The position numbers and the translations under genes are program-made. A stretch of 64,000 bases of DNA, from assembly GCF_000745425.1 (NCBI RefSeq), contig NZ_JQJH01000017.1, positions 1 through 64,000 of the forward strand, written 5' to 3'. This document shows, piece after piece, positions 6,666-15,340 of this stretch (its first letter is position 1; each line of letters starts with the position of its first letter). The notes beneath the pieces were generated by a model. It saw only the letters and a list, made by a program, of their open reading frames with translations, was not told where the DNA came from and did no database searches. The DNA comes from Beijerinckia mobilis (lineage in GTDB: Bacteria; Pseudomonadota; Alphaproteobacteria; Rhizobiales; Beijerinckiaceae).

Positions 6666-9600
6666 ACGAGGATCGTCAATCTGGCGGGTTAAGGTCGTTT
6701 ATCGGACGGCCTTTCTCGAACCTGCCCATACAAGATCGCCCCAAGCGCCTCTTGCGCATGGACGGTGGAGACGTCCTGCGGGTCCACACGATCAAGCGGG
6801 GCGGCATGGGCCTTGTCTACCTTTGTTCTTCTGAAGATGCTGAAGAGACGGAGCCCCAATTTGCGCTCAAGACCTTTGACGACCGTTACTTCTTCCATCC
6901 CGGGATGCAACAGGCAGTGGAAGTCGAGGCGCGAACCTGGATGCGCCTCTCCGGTCTCCCGTTCATTCTGCCTCTCATGGGCATCACGTCCTGCGACAAG
7001 AAACCGCATCTGGTCATGCCCGCTGTGCTTCCGAACAATGAGGGTAATGTAACCCTTGCCGACGAAATCAGACGACATCCGAAGGGAATGCCATCGCCCC
7101 GATCGTTTACGGTCGCTCTGGCGATTGCTCTGGGTCTGCGGGGATGCGGCGAGCGGATCCCCAACCTCGTCCATGGGGACATAAAGCCCGATAATATCTT
7201 ACTTATCGGCGGTGACTCCCCTTTTCTCGCGGACTTCGGCACGGCCCGCATTGCGTCACGGGCGAAGCGACCGGCATCCGTCACCGGGACCGCCGCATAT
7301 CTTGCACCCGAATGCTGGGAGGAGGAGGATCGGACCACACCGGCGAGCGACGTCTATGCGCTCGGCGCTACCCTCTACGAGATGCTTGCCGGTGCACCAC
7401 CCTTCGCGTCGTTCCAGAACGATCTGCAGGCGCTCAAGAAGGCGCACCGTCAGGAGCCGGCGCGGTTCTCTTTGCCAACGGAAAACCCTCTCGAAGAGGC
7501 TCTGCAGGCGCTCGCGTTGCACTGCCTCCAGAAAGATCCAACGCATCGTCCTCCGACCGCTGGCGATATGTTGCTTGAGCTTGCCTGGATTGGCGATCAA
7601 TTCGCCAGGGGCGAGATGGTCGAAACCCTAATGGCCGCCAGCCAATATGGAAGCGCAACGGAGGGAGAGGCGGAGATCGTCACCATGCGCGTCGAAGCGC
7701 TGCTGCGCCAAGACGATGCCGAGGGTGCGCTGGCAATCATTGAAACGTTGCCCGAGACCGACCTAACAGGACGGCTCCTTCAGCTGCGCGGCTCGGCCCT
7801 GTCGCTCGCGGGTCACGACGACGATGCGATCGCGGTCTTCGAGAGATGTTTAGCTGAGCAACAGCATCCCGCCGACCGCGCGGTTTGCCAGAGCGAATTG
7901 GGGCTGTCGCTCAAACGCCTGGGCAGGCTGGACGAGGCAAAACGGCTCTATGAACAGGCCATCCAGTCAGCGCCCCCAGAGAATTTGCTAGCATTGCGCG
8001 CAAACTACGCGACGACACTTCAGGAAATGGGAGATCTCAAAAAAGCAGAAGAAATCCTGATCAGGCTCACGCGTGAACATCCAAAGTCCTCCGAGGTTTG
8101 GGGCATGTTGAGCGACGTCAACGTGAAGATGGAGAAACCTGCCGAAGCCGCTGACGCCATAGCCCACGCTATACGGCTGGAACCCCGTAACGGCCGATAC
8201 CGGGTCATGCTCGGGTCGATCCAGATCAAGGGCCTGCACGAGGTCGAGGCCGCACTCGAAACGCTCAATGTCGCCAATGGATTGGGTTACCATGTGGCCG
8301 AGTGGCTGGTTTTGACCTTGGCCTGTAATCTGCTGCTTGGCAGGGCCGGCGACGTGGGGGGGCTTCTTGATAGCGTGCGCAACGATCTTTCAGAAGAGGT
8401 TGCGATGGCGATGGTCGGCAAGGCGCTCAGAATTGCGAAGCAGGTGATGGACGGCGGGACGTCGCTGAACGACATTGACGAGTCAGAAGATGCGACGGCC
8501 GCGACCGATGTGGCCACTCCTGAGTATCTTCCGTCGCCCCCTTTCCCTGGTCTGACCTCCGAACCGACGGAGAAAGAGCCGGAAGGCACGCAGGAAAAGC
8601 TGCGCGCGCAAATCCGCGCGGGCACGCGACCACATCTCCAGATGCGAATGTCGGCCGTTGACAATACGATGATCCAGGATTTCTATTTTGGGCCCGAACA
8701 ACCTGACTATGTCGAGATGTTCGTTCAAATGATGCGCGAGGTGCGTAATCCGATATTCAGCGGATTAGGAAACATGCGGCAGCGCACCACTCGCCACGCG
8801 TTTGCGAAATGCCCGAATTGCGGCGCCGTCATGCTCACGCAGCGAGACGAGGGTGAGCGCTATCGCTGCATTGGATGCGACGAGCACGTCCATGTACAGC
8901 GATATGCGACGCCAGAGCTAGATGCCCTGCGGGGCGCCGCGCTCGAGGCGGCCTATCTGAAACCGAAATCCTTGGGTGGTGGGACGCTCTTCGTGGGCGT
9001 CGGGCTACTCAAGCCGGATCAGGCAGAGGGGGTGAATCGCCACTTCACCGATGCCGGCTATGCGATGGTCTGCCCTCCACGCCGGATCATCCATGACATG
9101 TTCGTCATGCAGGCCCTTGATCGCGCCATCGATCTGCCGAAGGAGTTCGAAGTCTGGTGGAGCGAGTTGCCTCTCGACGACGCCGGGACCGCACAGGACG
9201 GCACCCAGGAAAGCTTTGATAGGCTGCTGCGCGAAACGATCAGAGAGGTGGGTGCACTAACCACGATGTCGGTGACCATCGACAGCGGCACAGGCCGGGC
9301 CTTCGCGTTGGCCACGCGTGAAGAGGCTTTCGATCAGCATCTCGATGGTGCCGAGGGCGTCTTGGAGAGTGCGGATCACGGCCGAGCCCTGGTACAGGCG
9401 GCAATCCACCTCGATCGCCTTACCGATGCGCAAAGATGTGTCGACCAACTACGATTGCTGTTCCCAAATGATCCCGACACTCAAGCGGCACAAGGCTTCC
9501 TGGCTATGGCCGAAGGCAATCATGCGCTCGCCATCGAGAGGATCAAAGCCGTGTTGGAGTTGCGCCCCCGAGACCAAGCCGCCCGCGCTACGCTCATGAA

Positions 9601-9697
9601 CGCCTATCAAATTTTGGGGAAGGACGATCGTGCCCGGGAACTCTGGAACAAGCTTCAGGCTCATGGCATGATTCCTCGGCGCAGGGCCTACATGTAG
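6662..9697 (+). CDS. Hanks-type Ser/Thr protein kinase with TPR repeats and zinc ribbon
   Basis: 1011 residues, apparently soluble. The kinase domain spans about 35-320: glycine loop KRGGMGLVYL, lysine in FALKTF, catalytic loop VHGDIKPDN (HGD, so a non-RD kinase), FADFG-type LADFGTARI, and APE in YLAPECWE. TPR-like helical pairs follow (about 345-600). An acidic linker is next, then a CPNCG...CIGC zinc ribbon near 717-741, an uncharacterised alpha/beta segment with MVCPPRRIIHDMFV, and a second TPR block to the end. No transmembrane or PASTA sensor is present, so the input is likely cytosolic. Its stop codon lies inside the mobile remnant that begins at 9693, so a few C-terminal residues may have been replaced. 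Confidence 0.85.
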   Translation: MNEDRQSGGLRSFIGRPFSNLPIQDRPKRLLRMDGGDVLRVHTIKRGGMGLVYLCSSEDAEETEPQFALKTFDDRYFFHPGMQQAVEVEARTWMRLSGLPFILPLMGITSCDKKPHLVMPAVLPNNEGNVTLADEIRRHPKGMPSPRSFTVALAIALGLRGCGERIPNLVHGDIKPDNILLIGGDSPFLADFGTARIASRAKRPASVTGTAAYLAPECWEEEDRTTPASDVYALGATLYEMLAGAPPFASFQNDLQALKKAHRQEPARFSLPTENPLEEALQALALHCLQKDPTHRPPTAGDMLLELAWIGDQFARGEMVETLMAASQYGSATEGEAEIVTMRVEALLRQDDAEGALAIIETLPETDLTGRLLQLRGSALSLAGHDDDAIAVFERCLAEQQHPADRAVCQSELGLSLKRLGRLDEAKRLYEQAIQSAPPENLLALRANYATTLQEMGDLKKAEEILIRLTREHPKSSEVWGMLSDVNVKMEKPAEAADAIAHAIRLEPRNGRYRVMLGSIQIKGLHEVEAALETLNVANGLGYHVAEWLVLTLACNLLLGRAGDVGGLLDSVRNDLSEEVAMAMVGKALRIAKQVMDGGTSLNDIDESEDATAATDVATPEYLPSPPFPGLTSEPTEKEPEGTQEKLRAQIRAGTRPHLQMRMSAVDNTMIQDFYFGPEQPDYVEMFVQMMREVRNPIFSGLGNMRQRTTRHAFAKCPNCGAVMLTQRDEGERYRCIGCDEHVHVQRYATPELDALRGAALEAAYLKPKSLGGGTLFVGVGLLKPDQAEGVNRHFTDAGYAMVCPPRRIIHDMFVMQALDRAIDLPKEFEVWWSELPLDDAGTAQDGTQESFDRLLRETIREVGALTTMSVTIDSGTGRAFALATREEAFDQHLDGAEGVLESADHGRALVQAAIHLDRLTDAQRCVDQLRLLFPNDPDTQAAQGFLAMAEGNHALAIERIKAVLELRPRDQAARATLMNAYQILGKDDRARELWNKLQAHGMIPRRRAYM

Positions 9698-9982
9698 CGG
9701 CTCGCAAACATCAGCACGGATGATCGCAATTATCGCGGGGCTGCGCTCAGATTGATTGCAACCGGGATTTCTGGGTAGGTGCAAGATCATTGCAAGCGTG
9801 ATCGCAATCATCGACCTTGTGCCCACAATGATTGTAACCAAGGCCGGTCAAGAAAACCCTTCTATTTTTGCCCGATCACCGCTTGTTTGAGAAGCCCTCT
9901 TGCTACCCAGTTTTGGTGGGCATTAAACTTGGTAAGATAAACTCTGGTCGGTGACTGGTTTATGTCATGGGTTTCGTGACTA

Positions 9983-10011
9983 CCGATAACAATTGCTTAT
10001 CGCGTGCTTGG
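9983..10011. repeat. palindromic island-border motif, copy 2
   Basis: Carries CGATAACAATTGCTTATCG (9984-10002), identical to 1511-1529, followed by CGTGCTTGG, the complement of the left flank of copy 1. It lies inside the IS21-like remnant, so that remnant may itself be mosaic. Confidence 0.55.
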
Positions 10012-10052
10012 AAAGGCGGCCCCGGTCGCGCTAGGTTGTGGTGATGATTTAA

Positions 10053-10575
10053 CTATTTGAGCCATATGGCGATAGCCGCGAGTTTGATAAAGCCAATGAA
10101 ATTGGCGAGCAGCTTGTCATACCGTGTGGCGACGCGGAGGAACTGTTTGAGCTTGTCAAAAAAGCGCTCGATGTGATTACGCTCTTTGTACAGGACGGTG
10201 TCATAGACGCGTGGGCATTTGCGATCCCGTTTCGACGGGATGACGACCTCAATATCCCGTTGGTCCATCTTTTCAACGAGATGGCTGGCCATCATAGCCA
10301 TTGTCAGCGAGGAGCACATCGGCCTCGATTCCATCAACGAGCTCATGAGCGAAAGCAATGTCATTGCACTGGCCGGGCGCTCCGATCAGACGGATGGGAA
10401 GGCCGAGGGCGTCAGTGGCAACATGGATTTTCGTGGTCAGTCCACCGCGAGACAGGCCAAGACCCTGGGCATGTGTACCCCTTTTCCTTATGGGCGCCAG
10501 CGGCCTGGCTGTGGGCACGCACGATGGTCGAATCGATCATCCCCCATTCAAGATCGGCTTCAGAATTGATGACCA
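10053..10575 (-). pseudogene. IS5-family transposase, catalytic half, frameshifted
   Basis: Read leftward, fragments in shifting frames cover the DDE domain: EADLEWGMIDSTIVRAHSQA, then after a frameshift GLSRGGLTTKIHVATDALGL and LLADNGYDG, and after another shift LVEKMDQRDIEVVIPSKRDR and ERNHIERFFDKLKQFLRVAT to the stop. The N-terminal part is missing beyond about 10575. At least two frame changes (near 10470 and near 10285) make it non-functional. Confidence 0.85.
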
Positions 10576-10665
10576 GCAGCACGCAAAGTGGAACAGCCCC
10601 AACAATCTGAGCGCAGCTCCGCGGTAATTGCGATCATCCGTGTTGATGTTTGCGAGCCGCTACAA

Positions 10666-11529
10666 TTACCCATCTGCATTCCGAAACAAACAGCGAGCCG
10701 GTAGTTCCGTCCAGAGATCGTGAAGGATCTGCCTGAGCAACAATGCCTCCGACCATCTGTCAGTCGTGTCATTACCATCCGGTCCTGTAATTGCGTAAGG
10801 CTTCGGACCCAGCTCGCAAGTGAAAACCAACTCGGCATCCGGCGCAGAGCGCTGCTGCCAATTACGCATGCCGTAGTCCCACCACTCGAGAAACAAATTC
10901 AGCCAAGGCCGGTGGTGAGGGAACGAGATTTCGAGCTGGATCTGTTCCCTCGATGCGATCCTGCCATGGAAGGCCCACGCGTTGCGCATGATGCGCTGGA
11001 TCATATCGTTATTTTCCTCGTCAACAGGAAAAGCGAATTCACGGCCAACCAGAAAATGCGATAGGTCAGCAAGCAGCGGCAATCCGGGCCTCCGATCCAA
11101 CAGATCCAACGTGAAGAACAAATCCGTCGTCATTCGATCGCGATGGGTTTCGATAAATACGGGAATGCCAGCGTCTTCGGCGAGCCGCATCCATCCATCG
11201 AGAAGTGGCAGGCAATCTTCAACCCGGCGCGGGCGGATATCGGGTTGAAGATCGATGTGGGTCACCGGAAATTCCGCCGCAAGCTCCAACGTCAGGCGTA
11301 AATCTTCGACGCAACGTGGAAAGCAGACTCCCTCGATCTTCAACCCCGTTCCCCGGATAGCTTCGTTCAGGCGAAGGACATCTTGACGGTTTGTGTAGTG
11401 TGCGCTGATGCCATCGAATTCCGCCTCCACAATCATTGCAATATTGTCGTCGAGGCTCCGCTCACGGCCATCCGTATGGCGCCATTCCATGGCCCAGAGC
11501 GATTGGAAAATCAGGAGCTTCTGCATCAT
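10666..11529 (-). CDS. sugar isomerase/epimerase-type TIM barrel, MocC-like
   Basis: 287 residues of the xylose-isomerase-like TIM-barrel superfamily: FDGISAHYTN, GVCFPRCVED, THIDLQPDIRP, VFIETHRDRMTTD (Glu/His metal site), PLLADLSHF and FTCELGPKPYAI. In rhizopine catabolism MocC, like IolE, belongs to this fold and acts on the keto-inositol product. The start overlaps the mocF-like stop (ATGA), so this is the last gene of the leftward operon. Its stop lies two bases from the IS21-like remnant, and the final residues (ARCLFRNADG) may be altered. Exact substrate unknown. Confidence 0.7.
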   Translation of the reverse strand: MMQKLLIFQSLWAMEWRHTDGRERSLDDNIAMIVEAEFDGISAHYTNRQDVLRLNEAIRGTGLKIEGVCFPRCVEDLRLTLELAAEFPVTHIDLQPDIRPRRVEDCLPLLDGWMRLAEDAGIPVFIETHRDRMTTDLFFTLDLLDRRPGLPLLADLSHFLVGREFAFPVDEENNDMIQRIMRNAWAFHGRIASREQIQLEISFPHHRPWLNLFLEWWDYGMRNWQQRSAPDAELVFTCELGPKPYAITGPDGNDTTDRWSEALLLRQILHDLWTELPARCLFRNADG

Positions 11530-12731
11530 GCAGCCCGTACGCTTTTCAAAAACATCTTGAGGTTTGCCCGCGGATCCGCCAATGCAGCGGGGTCTGGATG
11601 GATCCCTGCGGCAATGAGCCTCTCTGCCAGCTTGATGTCCTTGGCCAAGCTATTGCCGCTACCAAGCGCCGCCGCAGCCACAAGACGTCCGTTATCCAGA
11701 TAAAATTCGAGCTCTCCTGCCGGGAGAGACCGCAAGACGCACTGATGCGTTGGTTGTGGCAGCCCTGCCACCTGGAGATTAAGATCATATTGATCGGACC
11801 AGAACCATGAGAGCGTGGTGAAAGCTTCCGCACTTCCAGCCATATTCCGCGCGGCAGTCTCCGCCTGGACTCTCGCATTTCGCCAGGTCTCATAACGAAT
11901 GTACCCTCCGCCGGGCTGCGCGACCGCCGCGCAATCACCTGCAGCGAAAATATTCGGCATATTTGTGCGAAGATATATGTCTGTCTGGATTCCATTCCCT
12001 GTCATCAATCCAGCTGCTTCCGCCAAAGTCGTTTCAGGTAGAACTCCGATGACACTGACAACGAGATCGGCAGGCACCATAGTGCCATCGGTCAGAGTGA
12101 CACTGAAGCTGTTGATTGCCGCAACACCTCGGCCCAGATGAAAGCCAACACCTTCAGCAATATGTCGGGCAAATAACTTCTCGGCGAAGCGCATCGGGAC
12201 AGCGCGTCCCAGAGGTTTCGGCGCAGATTCGATCACATCGACGGTGATGTCCTTTCCACGCAGAACCGACGCAAGTTCCATCCCGATCAAACCACCACCG
12301 ATGATGACAACACGCAGACCCTTTCCCATACGGGAGAAAATCATTTCAGCGTCGGCATAAGTGCGGAAATCAAGCGCAAGTTCGGCACCTGGACACGTCA
12401 GTTTTCTCGGACGCGCACCCGTGGCAAAAAGGAGTTTTTCATAGGTCAACGCCCGCCCATCATTCAGGATCACAGCTCCGGTCTCGCTATCAAGCTTCGA
12501 TGCCGATGATCCCTGAAGATAATCGATTCCGGCAGACGCAAGCGCGTCACTTGTACATATCAGTTTCATCTCCGCTAAATCGCCAGTCGGCTTTGATAGC
12601 GGCGGCCGTTCATAGGGCAGATGAGGCTCGGCCCCGATCAATGTTATGGCTCCGGAATATTTCGCCTCGCGTAGGGCAAATGCTGCTCGTGTGCCGCATT
12701 CCCCGGCACCGATAATGATGATACCGTCCAT
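11526..12731 (-). CDS. FAD-dependent ferredoxin reductase, MocF-like
   Basis: 401 residues. FAD-binding GxGxxG (IIIIGAGECGTRAAFALRE), the signature PYERPPLSKP, a second NADH-binding glycine motif (VVIIGGGLIGMELASVLRG) and the FAD motif NIFAAGDCAAV place it with Rieske-oxygenase ferredoxin reductases (BphA4/MocF type). It would pass electrons from NAD(P)H to the Rieske ferredoxin at 13818-14129. GGAG lies about 7 bases before the ATG at 12729-12731; the longer upstream frame is discarded. It overlaps the MocC-like gene. A second copy lies at 20961-22196. Confidence 0.85.
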   Translation of the reverse strand: MDGIIIIGAGECGTRAAFALREAKYSGAITLIGAEPHLPYERPPLSKPTGDLAEMKLICTSDALASAGIDYLQGSSASKLDSETGAVILNDGRALTYEKLLFATGARPRKLTCPGAELALDFRTYADAEMIFSRMGKGLRVVIIGGGLIGMELASVLRGKDITVDVIESAPKPLGRAVPMRFAEKLFARHIAEGVGFHLGRGVAAINSFSVTLTDGTMVPADLVVSVIGVLPETTLAEAAGLMTGNGIQTDIYLRTNMPNIFAAGDCAAVAQPGGGYIRYETWRNARVQAETAARNMAGSAEAFTTLSWFWSDQYDLNLQVAGLPQPTHQCVLRSLPAGELEFYLDNGRLVAAAALGSGNSLAKDIKLAERLIAAGIHPDPAALADPRANLKMFLKSVRAA

Positions 12732-12794
12732 GTGCTCTCCAAGAGAAAAACATCTGCGTGTAGCGGTGAAAACAACGCGCCGATCGGCCATGGG

Positions 12795-13739
12795 TCAGTT
12801 CTGATTATTGTATTTCGCCATATTCTCGGGAGTGACAAGTTCAAAAGGTACCATCACCTGCTTGTCGACGCTTTTGCCGTGCGCCAGGGCAAGGGCAGCG
12901 TCCAATGCGCTAGCCGCCTGCCCTTTAGCGTCCTGAAATACGGTCACGTCGAGCTCACCGGCCGCCATAGCAGCAAGGCCTTCCTGTGCTGCATTGACAC
13001 CAACGACAATCACATCGTCCATCGATATGCCCGCAGCCCGGAGGGCTTGAATCGCGCCGATCGCCATTTCATCACTGTTGGCGAAAACCACATCGATTGG
13101 ACGGCCCGCCGTGATCCAGTTCGTGGTCACATCCATCGCGTTGGTGCGCATCCAGGCGGCTGATTGCTCGTCCGCAATAGTTACACCTTTGCAATCTCCC
13201 GCTGCCAATGTCTCCTTAACCGCAAACGTGCGATCCCGTGACGCTTGATGAACCAAATCTCCCATCAATATATAGACTTGTGCATTGGCAGCTTTGCCTT
13301 TTTTCTTTAACAATCGACAGGCGGCCTCCGCACCCAAGCGTCCCGCATCAGTTTCCTTTGAGCCGACATAGGCTTGATTTTTGGGGAGCTGGTTTACATT
13401 GTCCGGCTCGAGATTGAGATAAACCAGCGGAGTTCCCGCCTTTTGCGCCGCAGCGGTAATAGCAGGGGCAACAGAAGTGTCCGTCAGCGTTAGGATGATC
13501 GCATCTACTTTTGCAGCAATAAAATTGTTGATCTGATTGATTTGCCGCGCGATGTCAGCCTGCGCATCCTCAACCTGGAGACGTATTCCGCCCACGTGGT
13601 TCGCTCTTGCTTGGAGCCCTTCGCGCAGCAACGTTTGGAAATTGTCATCGAAGTTCTGCATCGAGATGCCGATCGTCTCGGCCGAAGCGGTACCGACTAT
13701 CAAGCTAGCCAGAACAGCTACCGTACAGATTGATTTCAC
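12795..13739 (-). CDS. periplasmic sugar-binding protein, MocB-like
   Basis: 314 residues, GTG start after GGGGAGGATACC. A signal peptide (KSICTVAVLASLIVGTASA) precedes a Peripla_BP_4/LacI-type fold: ETIGISMQNFDDNF, NNFIAAKVDAIILTLTDTS and VVFANSDEMAIGAIQALRAA. Such proteins bind ribose, inositol or rhizopine-like ligands for an ABC importer. No permease or ATPase gene is near, so it must use components encoded elsewhere. A paralogue with the same length and layout lies at 24146-25090. Confidence 0.85.
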   Translation of the reverse strand: MKSICTVAVLASLIVGTASAETIGISMQNFDDNFQTLLREGLQARANHVGGIRLQVEDAQADIARQINQINNFIAAKVDAIILTLTDTSVAPAITAAAQKAGTPLVYLNLEPDNVNQLPKNQAYVGSKETDAGRLGAEAACRLLKKKGKAANAQVYILMGDLVHQASRDRTFAVKETLAAGDCKGVTIADEQSAAWMRTNAMDVTTNWITAGRPIDVVFANSDEMAIGAIQALRAAGISMDDVIVVGVNAAQEGLAAMAAGELDVTVFQDAKGQAASALDAALALAHGKSVDKQVMVPFELVTPENMAKYNNQN

Positions 13740-13817
13740 GGTATCCTCCCCATTTATTTATTGCCGGGCATTCTATTGATTTGAAGGGCCCTTTATGCTG
13801 TCTGCCGTCATCCGCTC

Positions 13818-14129
13818 CTAGCTGATTGCCACGTGTACCACACCGTCCACCACCTCGGTTGGATAGGTCTTCAAATTATCACAGACAGGAAGCCGCAAGG
13901 CCTCACCCGTGCGATAATCGAAAGCACCGGAATGCTTGGGACATTCCACCTCAAAATCCATCACCAATCCGTCGGCGAGATGGATCGCCTCATGTGTACA
14001 GAGGCCGGCGGTGCAGTAGACACTGTCATCCGGTCCACGGTAGATCGCGTAGGTGCGGCTACCGTGATCAAAACGAATGACACTCTCCTGTTCAATATCA
14101 TCGATCTTGCAAGCAGTGATCCAGGTCAT
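13818..14129 (-). CDS. Rieske-type [2Fe-2S] ferredoxin, MocE-like
   Basis: 103 residues. The cluster ligands are visible as CTHEAIHL and CPKHSGAFDYRTG, the C-x-H ... C-x-x-H pattern of Rieske ferredoxins serving oxygenases. It is the likely electron carrier between the FAD reductase and the membrane di-iron hydroxylase whose stop it overlaps by four bases (ATGA at 14126-14129). A paralogue is at 20627-20956. Confidence 0.88.
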   Translation of the reverse strand: MTWITACKIDDIEQESVIRFDHGSRTYAIYRGPDDSVYCTAGLCTHEAIHLADGLVMDFEVECPKHSGAFDYRTGEALRLPVCDNLKTYPTEVVDGVVHVAIS

Positions 14130-15160
14130 TTTGCTGCTCCCCTGACTTCCATGCGACCCCTGCGGGCGGCGAGTTTTGCCTTCAGCTCGCGATAGCGTTC
14201 CTGCATCTGGGCTTCACCCTCTGGAGAGCCATCGTGCCAGCTGCCAAACCACTTATCGAGGGGGATCAGGGCATCGCCGTAATTCACTTCGAAATACTTA
14301 TGGTGCAGGTAGTGGGCATAGGCATGACTATCGATCAGCTTGTCTCCGCCGACCTCTACTTTGTCGAAGCCGACATGACCCGGAATGGCTCCGAAGGCGG
14401 CGTAGTGGAGCTGGTAGAGCATGAGGATCGGGTTAGAAGGCAAGATCAGGTGGTAGAATGCTGTTCCAAAGTAAAGCAGATGCTCAACCGGATGCATCGA
14501 CAGCGACGACCAGGGCGAGGGATTGACAGAGTTATGATGGACAGAGTGTACCCACTCATAAAGAAAGGGAGTATGGATGAGTCTGTGTATGCAGAAAAAA
14601 TGTAATTCATGAATGATCGGCACCATCAGCGCAACAATGGCAAGCGTCCATGGGTGGTCCTTGAAAGTAAGCCAGGGCGCATAACTATTAGCATAGGCCC
14701 ATAGCATCACGACCTCGATCGCAGTCCAGATCGTCACACCCGCTAGAAAAGTGCGCAGCATGTTGTCAATGTTCTGACTTTCGAACCAGAATGCCTTACT
14801 CTTCTGCCCGGCTGGAAACTTTCCATTGTACTTGAAGCGATTTTCCTGACGCTTCAGAACATAAAGATGGAGCTCGAATGCGCCATAGAAGCAAAAAGTG
14901 CAGAGCGCATTCACAACATAAAGCCTGGCAACCCAGCCGATGCCGATCGTCTGCATCATCTCCATCGGCGGAATGATCCACACCCAATAGGCAACCGCGG
15001 AAGCAGCAAAAATCACATTCCAGGGAAAGAAATAATGCGGCAACCATTTCAGGATTGCCATGAGCCGTGGCGGGAACACAAATAGCGGCGACGTCTCGAT
15101 CGGCTGGATCGGTGCCCAGTCACCGCGCTTGTTGCGCTTGCCAAATTTCAGATCATCCAT
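14126..15160 (-). CDS. fatty acid hydroxylase / sterol desaturase superfamily membrane oxygenase
   Basis: 344 residues with several hydrophobic helices (about 45-65, 70-95, 135-160, 165-185). The histidine clusters of this di-iron superfamily are all present: HELHFFCIHR, VHSVHHN, MHPVEHLLY and HAYAHYLHHKYFEVNYGD. It is first in an operon with a Rieske ferredoxin, reductase, binding protein and isomerase. The substrate is therefore more likely a cyclitol- or sugar-like compound than a sterol; that is inference. The start is the ATG at 15158-15160 with GGAG upstream; a longer frame to 15211 lacks a site. Confidence 0.82.
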   Translation of the reverse strand: MDDLKFGKRNKRGDWAPIQPIETSPLFVFPPRLMAILKWLPHYFFPWNVIFAASAVAYWVWIIPPMEMMQTIGIGWVARLYVVNALCTFCFYGAFELHLYVLKRQENRFKYNGKFPAGQKSKAFWFESQNIDNMLRTFLAGVTIWTAIEVVMLWAYANSYAPWLTFKDHPWTLAIVALMVPIIHELHFFCIHRLIHTPFLYEWVHSVHHNSVNPSPWSSLSMHPVEHLLYFGTAFYHLILPSNPILMLYQLHYAAFGAIPGHVGFDKVEVGGDKLIDSHAYAHYLHHKYFEVNYGDALIPLDKWFGSWHDGSPEGEAQMQERYRELKAKLAARRGRMEVRGAAK

Positions 15161-15320
15161 TGCGCTCTCCGTCGGGCGGACCGGCAGTCGTTGCGCCCAT
15201 ACAAATGTCACGTGGAGGGGAGCGCCTTAGACGCGTAACTCGGTGTCGCTTCTCTCGACGGCTCCGGCGCTTCTCCCTGCTGAGAAATTAACAAGGGGGC
15301 CTTGGAATGCCGAAGCTATT

Positions 15321-15340
15321 TTTGATCTAATTAGATCAAA
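15321..15340. promoter_or_regulatory. perfect 20-bp palindrome overlapping the lacI-like stop codon
   Basis: TTTGATCTAATTAGATCAAA is a perfect palindrome lying over the stop of the LacI-type gene and 160 bases upstream of the hydroxylase operon. It could be a regulator binding site for that operon or a short bidirectional hairpin. No clear T-tract supports a terminator. Confidence 0.4.

Larger units (their letters stand above)
9693..10664. mobile_element. decayed IS21-like element containing an IS5-type fragment
   Basis: The two ends are about 62-base inverted copies: TGTAGCGGCTCGCAAACATC at 9693 and its complement ending ...CCGCTACA at 10664, continuing through GGATGATCGCAATTA and GCTGCGCTCAGATTG with only a few mismatches. 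TG...CA termini and several internal direct repeats of the type TGATCGCAAT/TGATTGTAAC (9722-9840) are features of IS21-family ends. No istA or istB remains; the interior holds part of an IS5 transposase. No target duplication is visible. The IS21 assignment is by resemblance only. Confidence 0.5.

Noticed and set aside
1-10664. tRNA gene or attachment site for the island
   Set aside because: No tRNA-like cloverleaf or T-loop sequence was seen near the integrase relic or the island borders.
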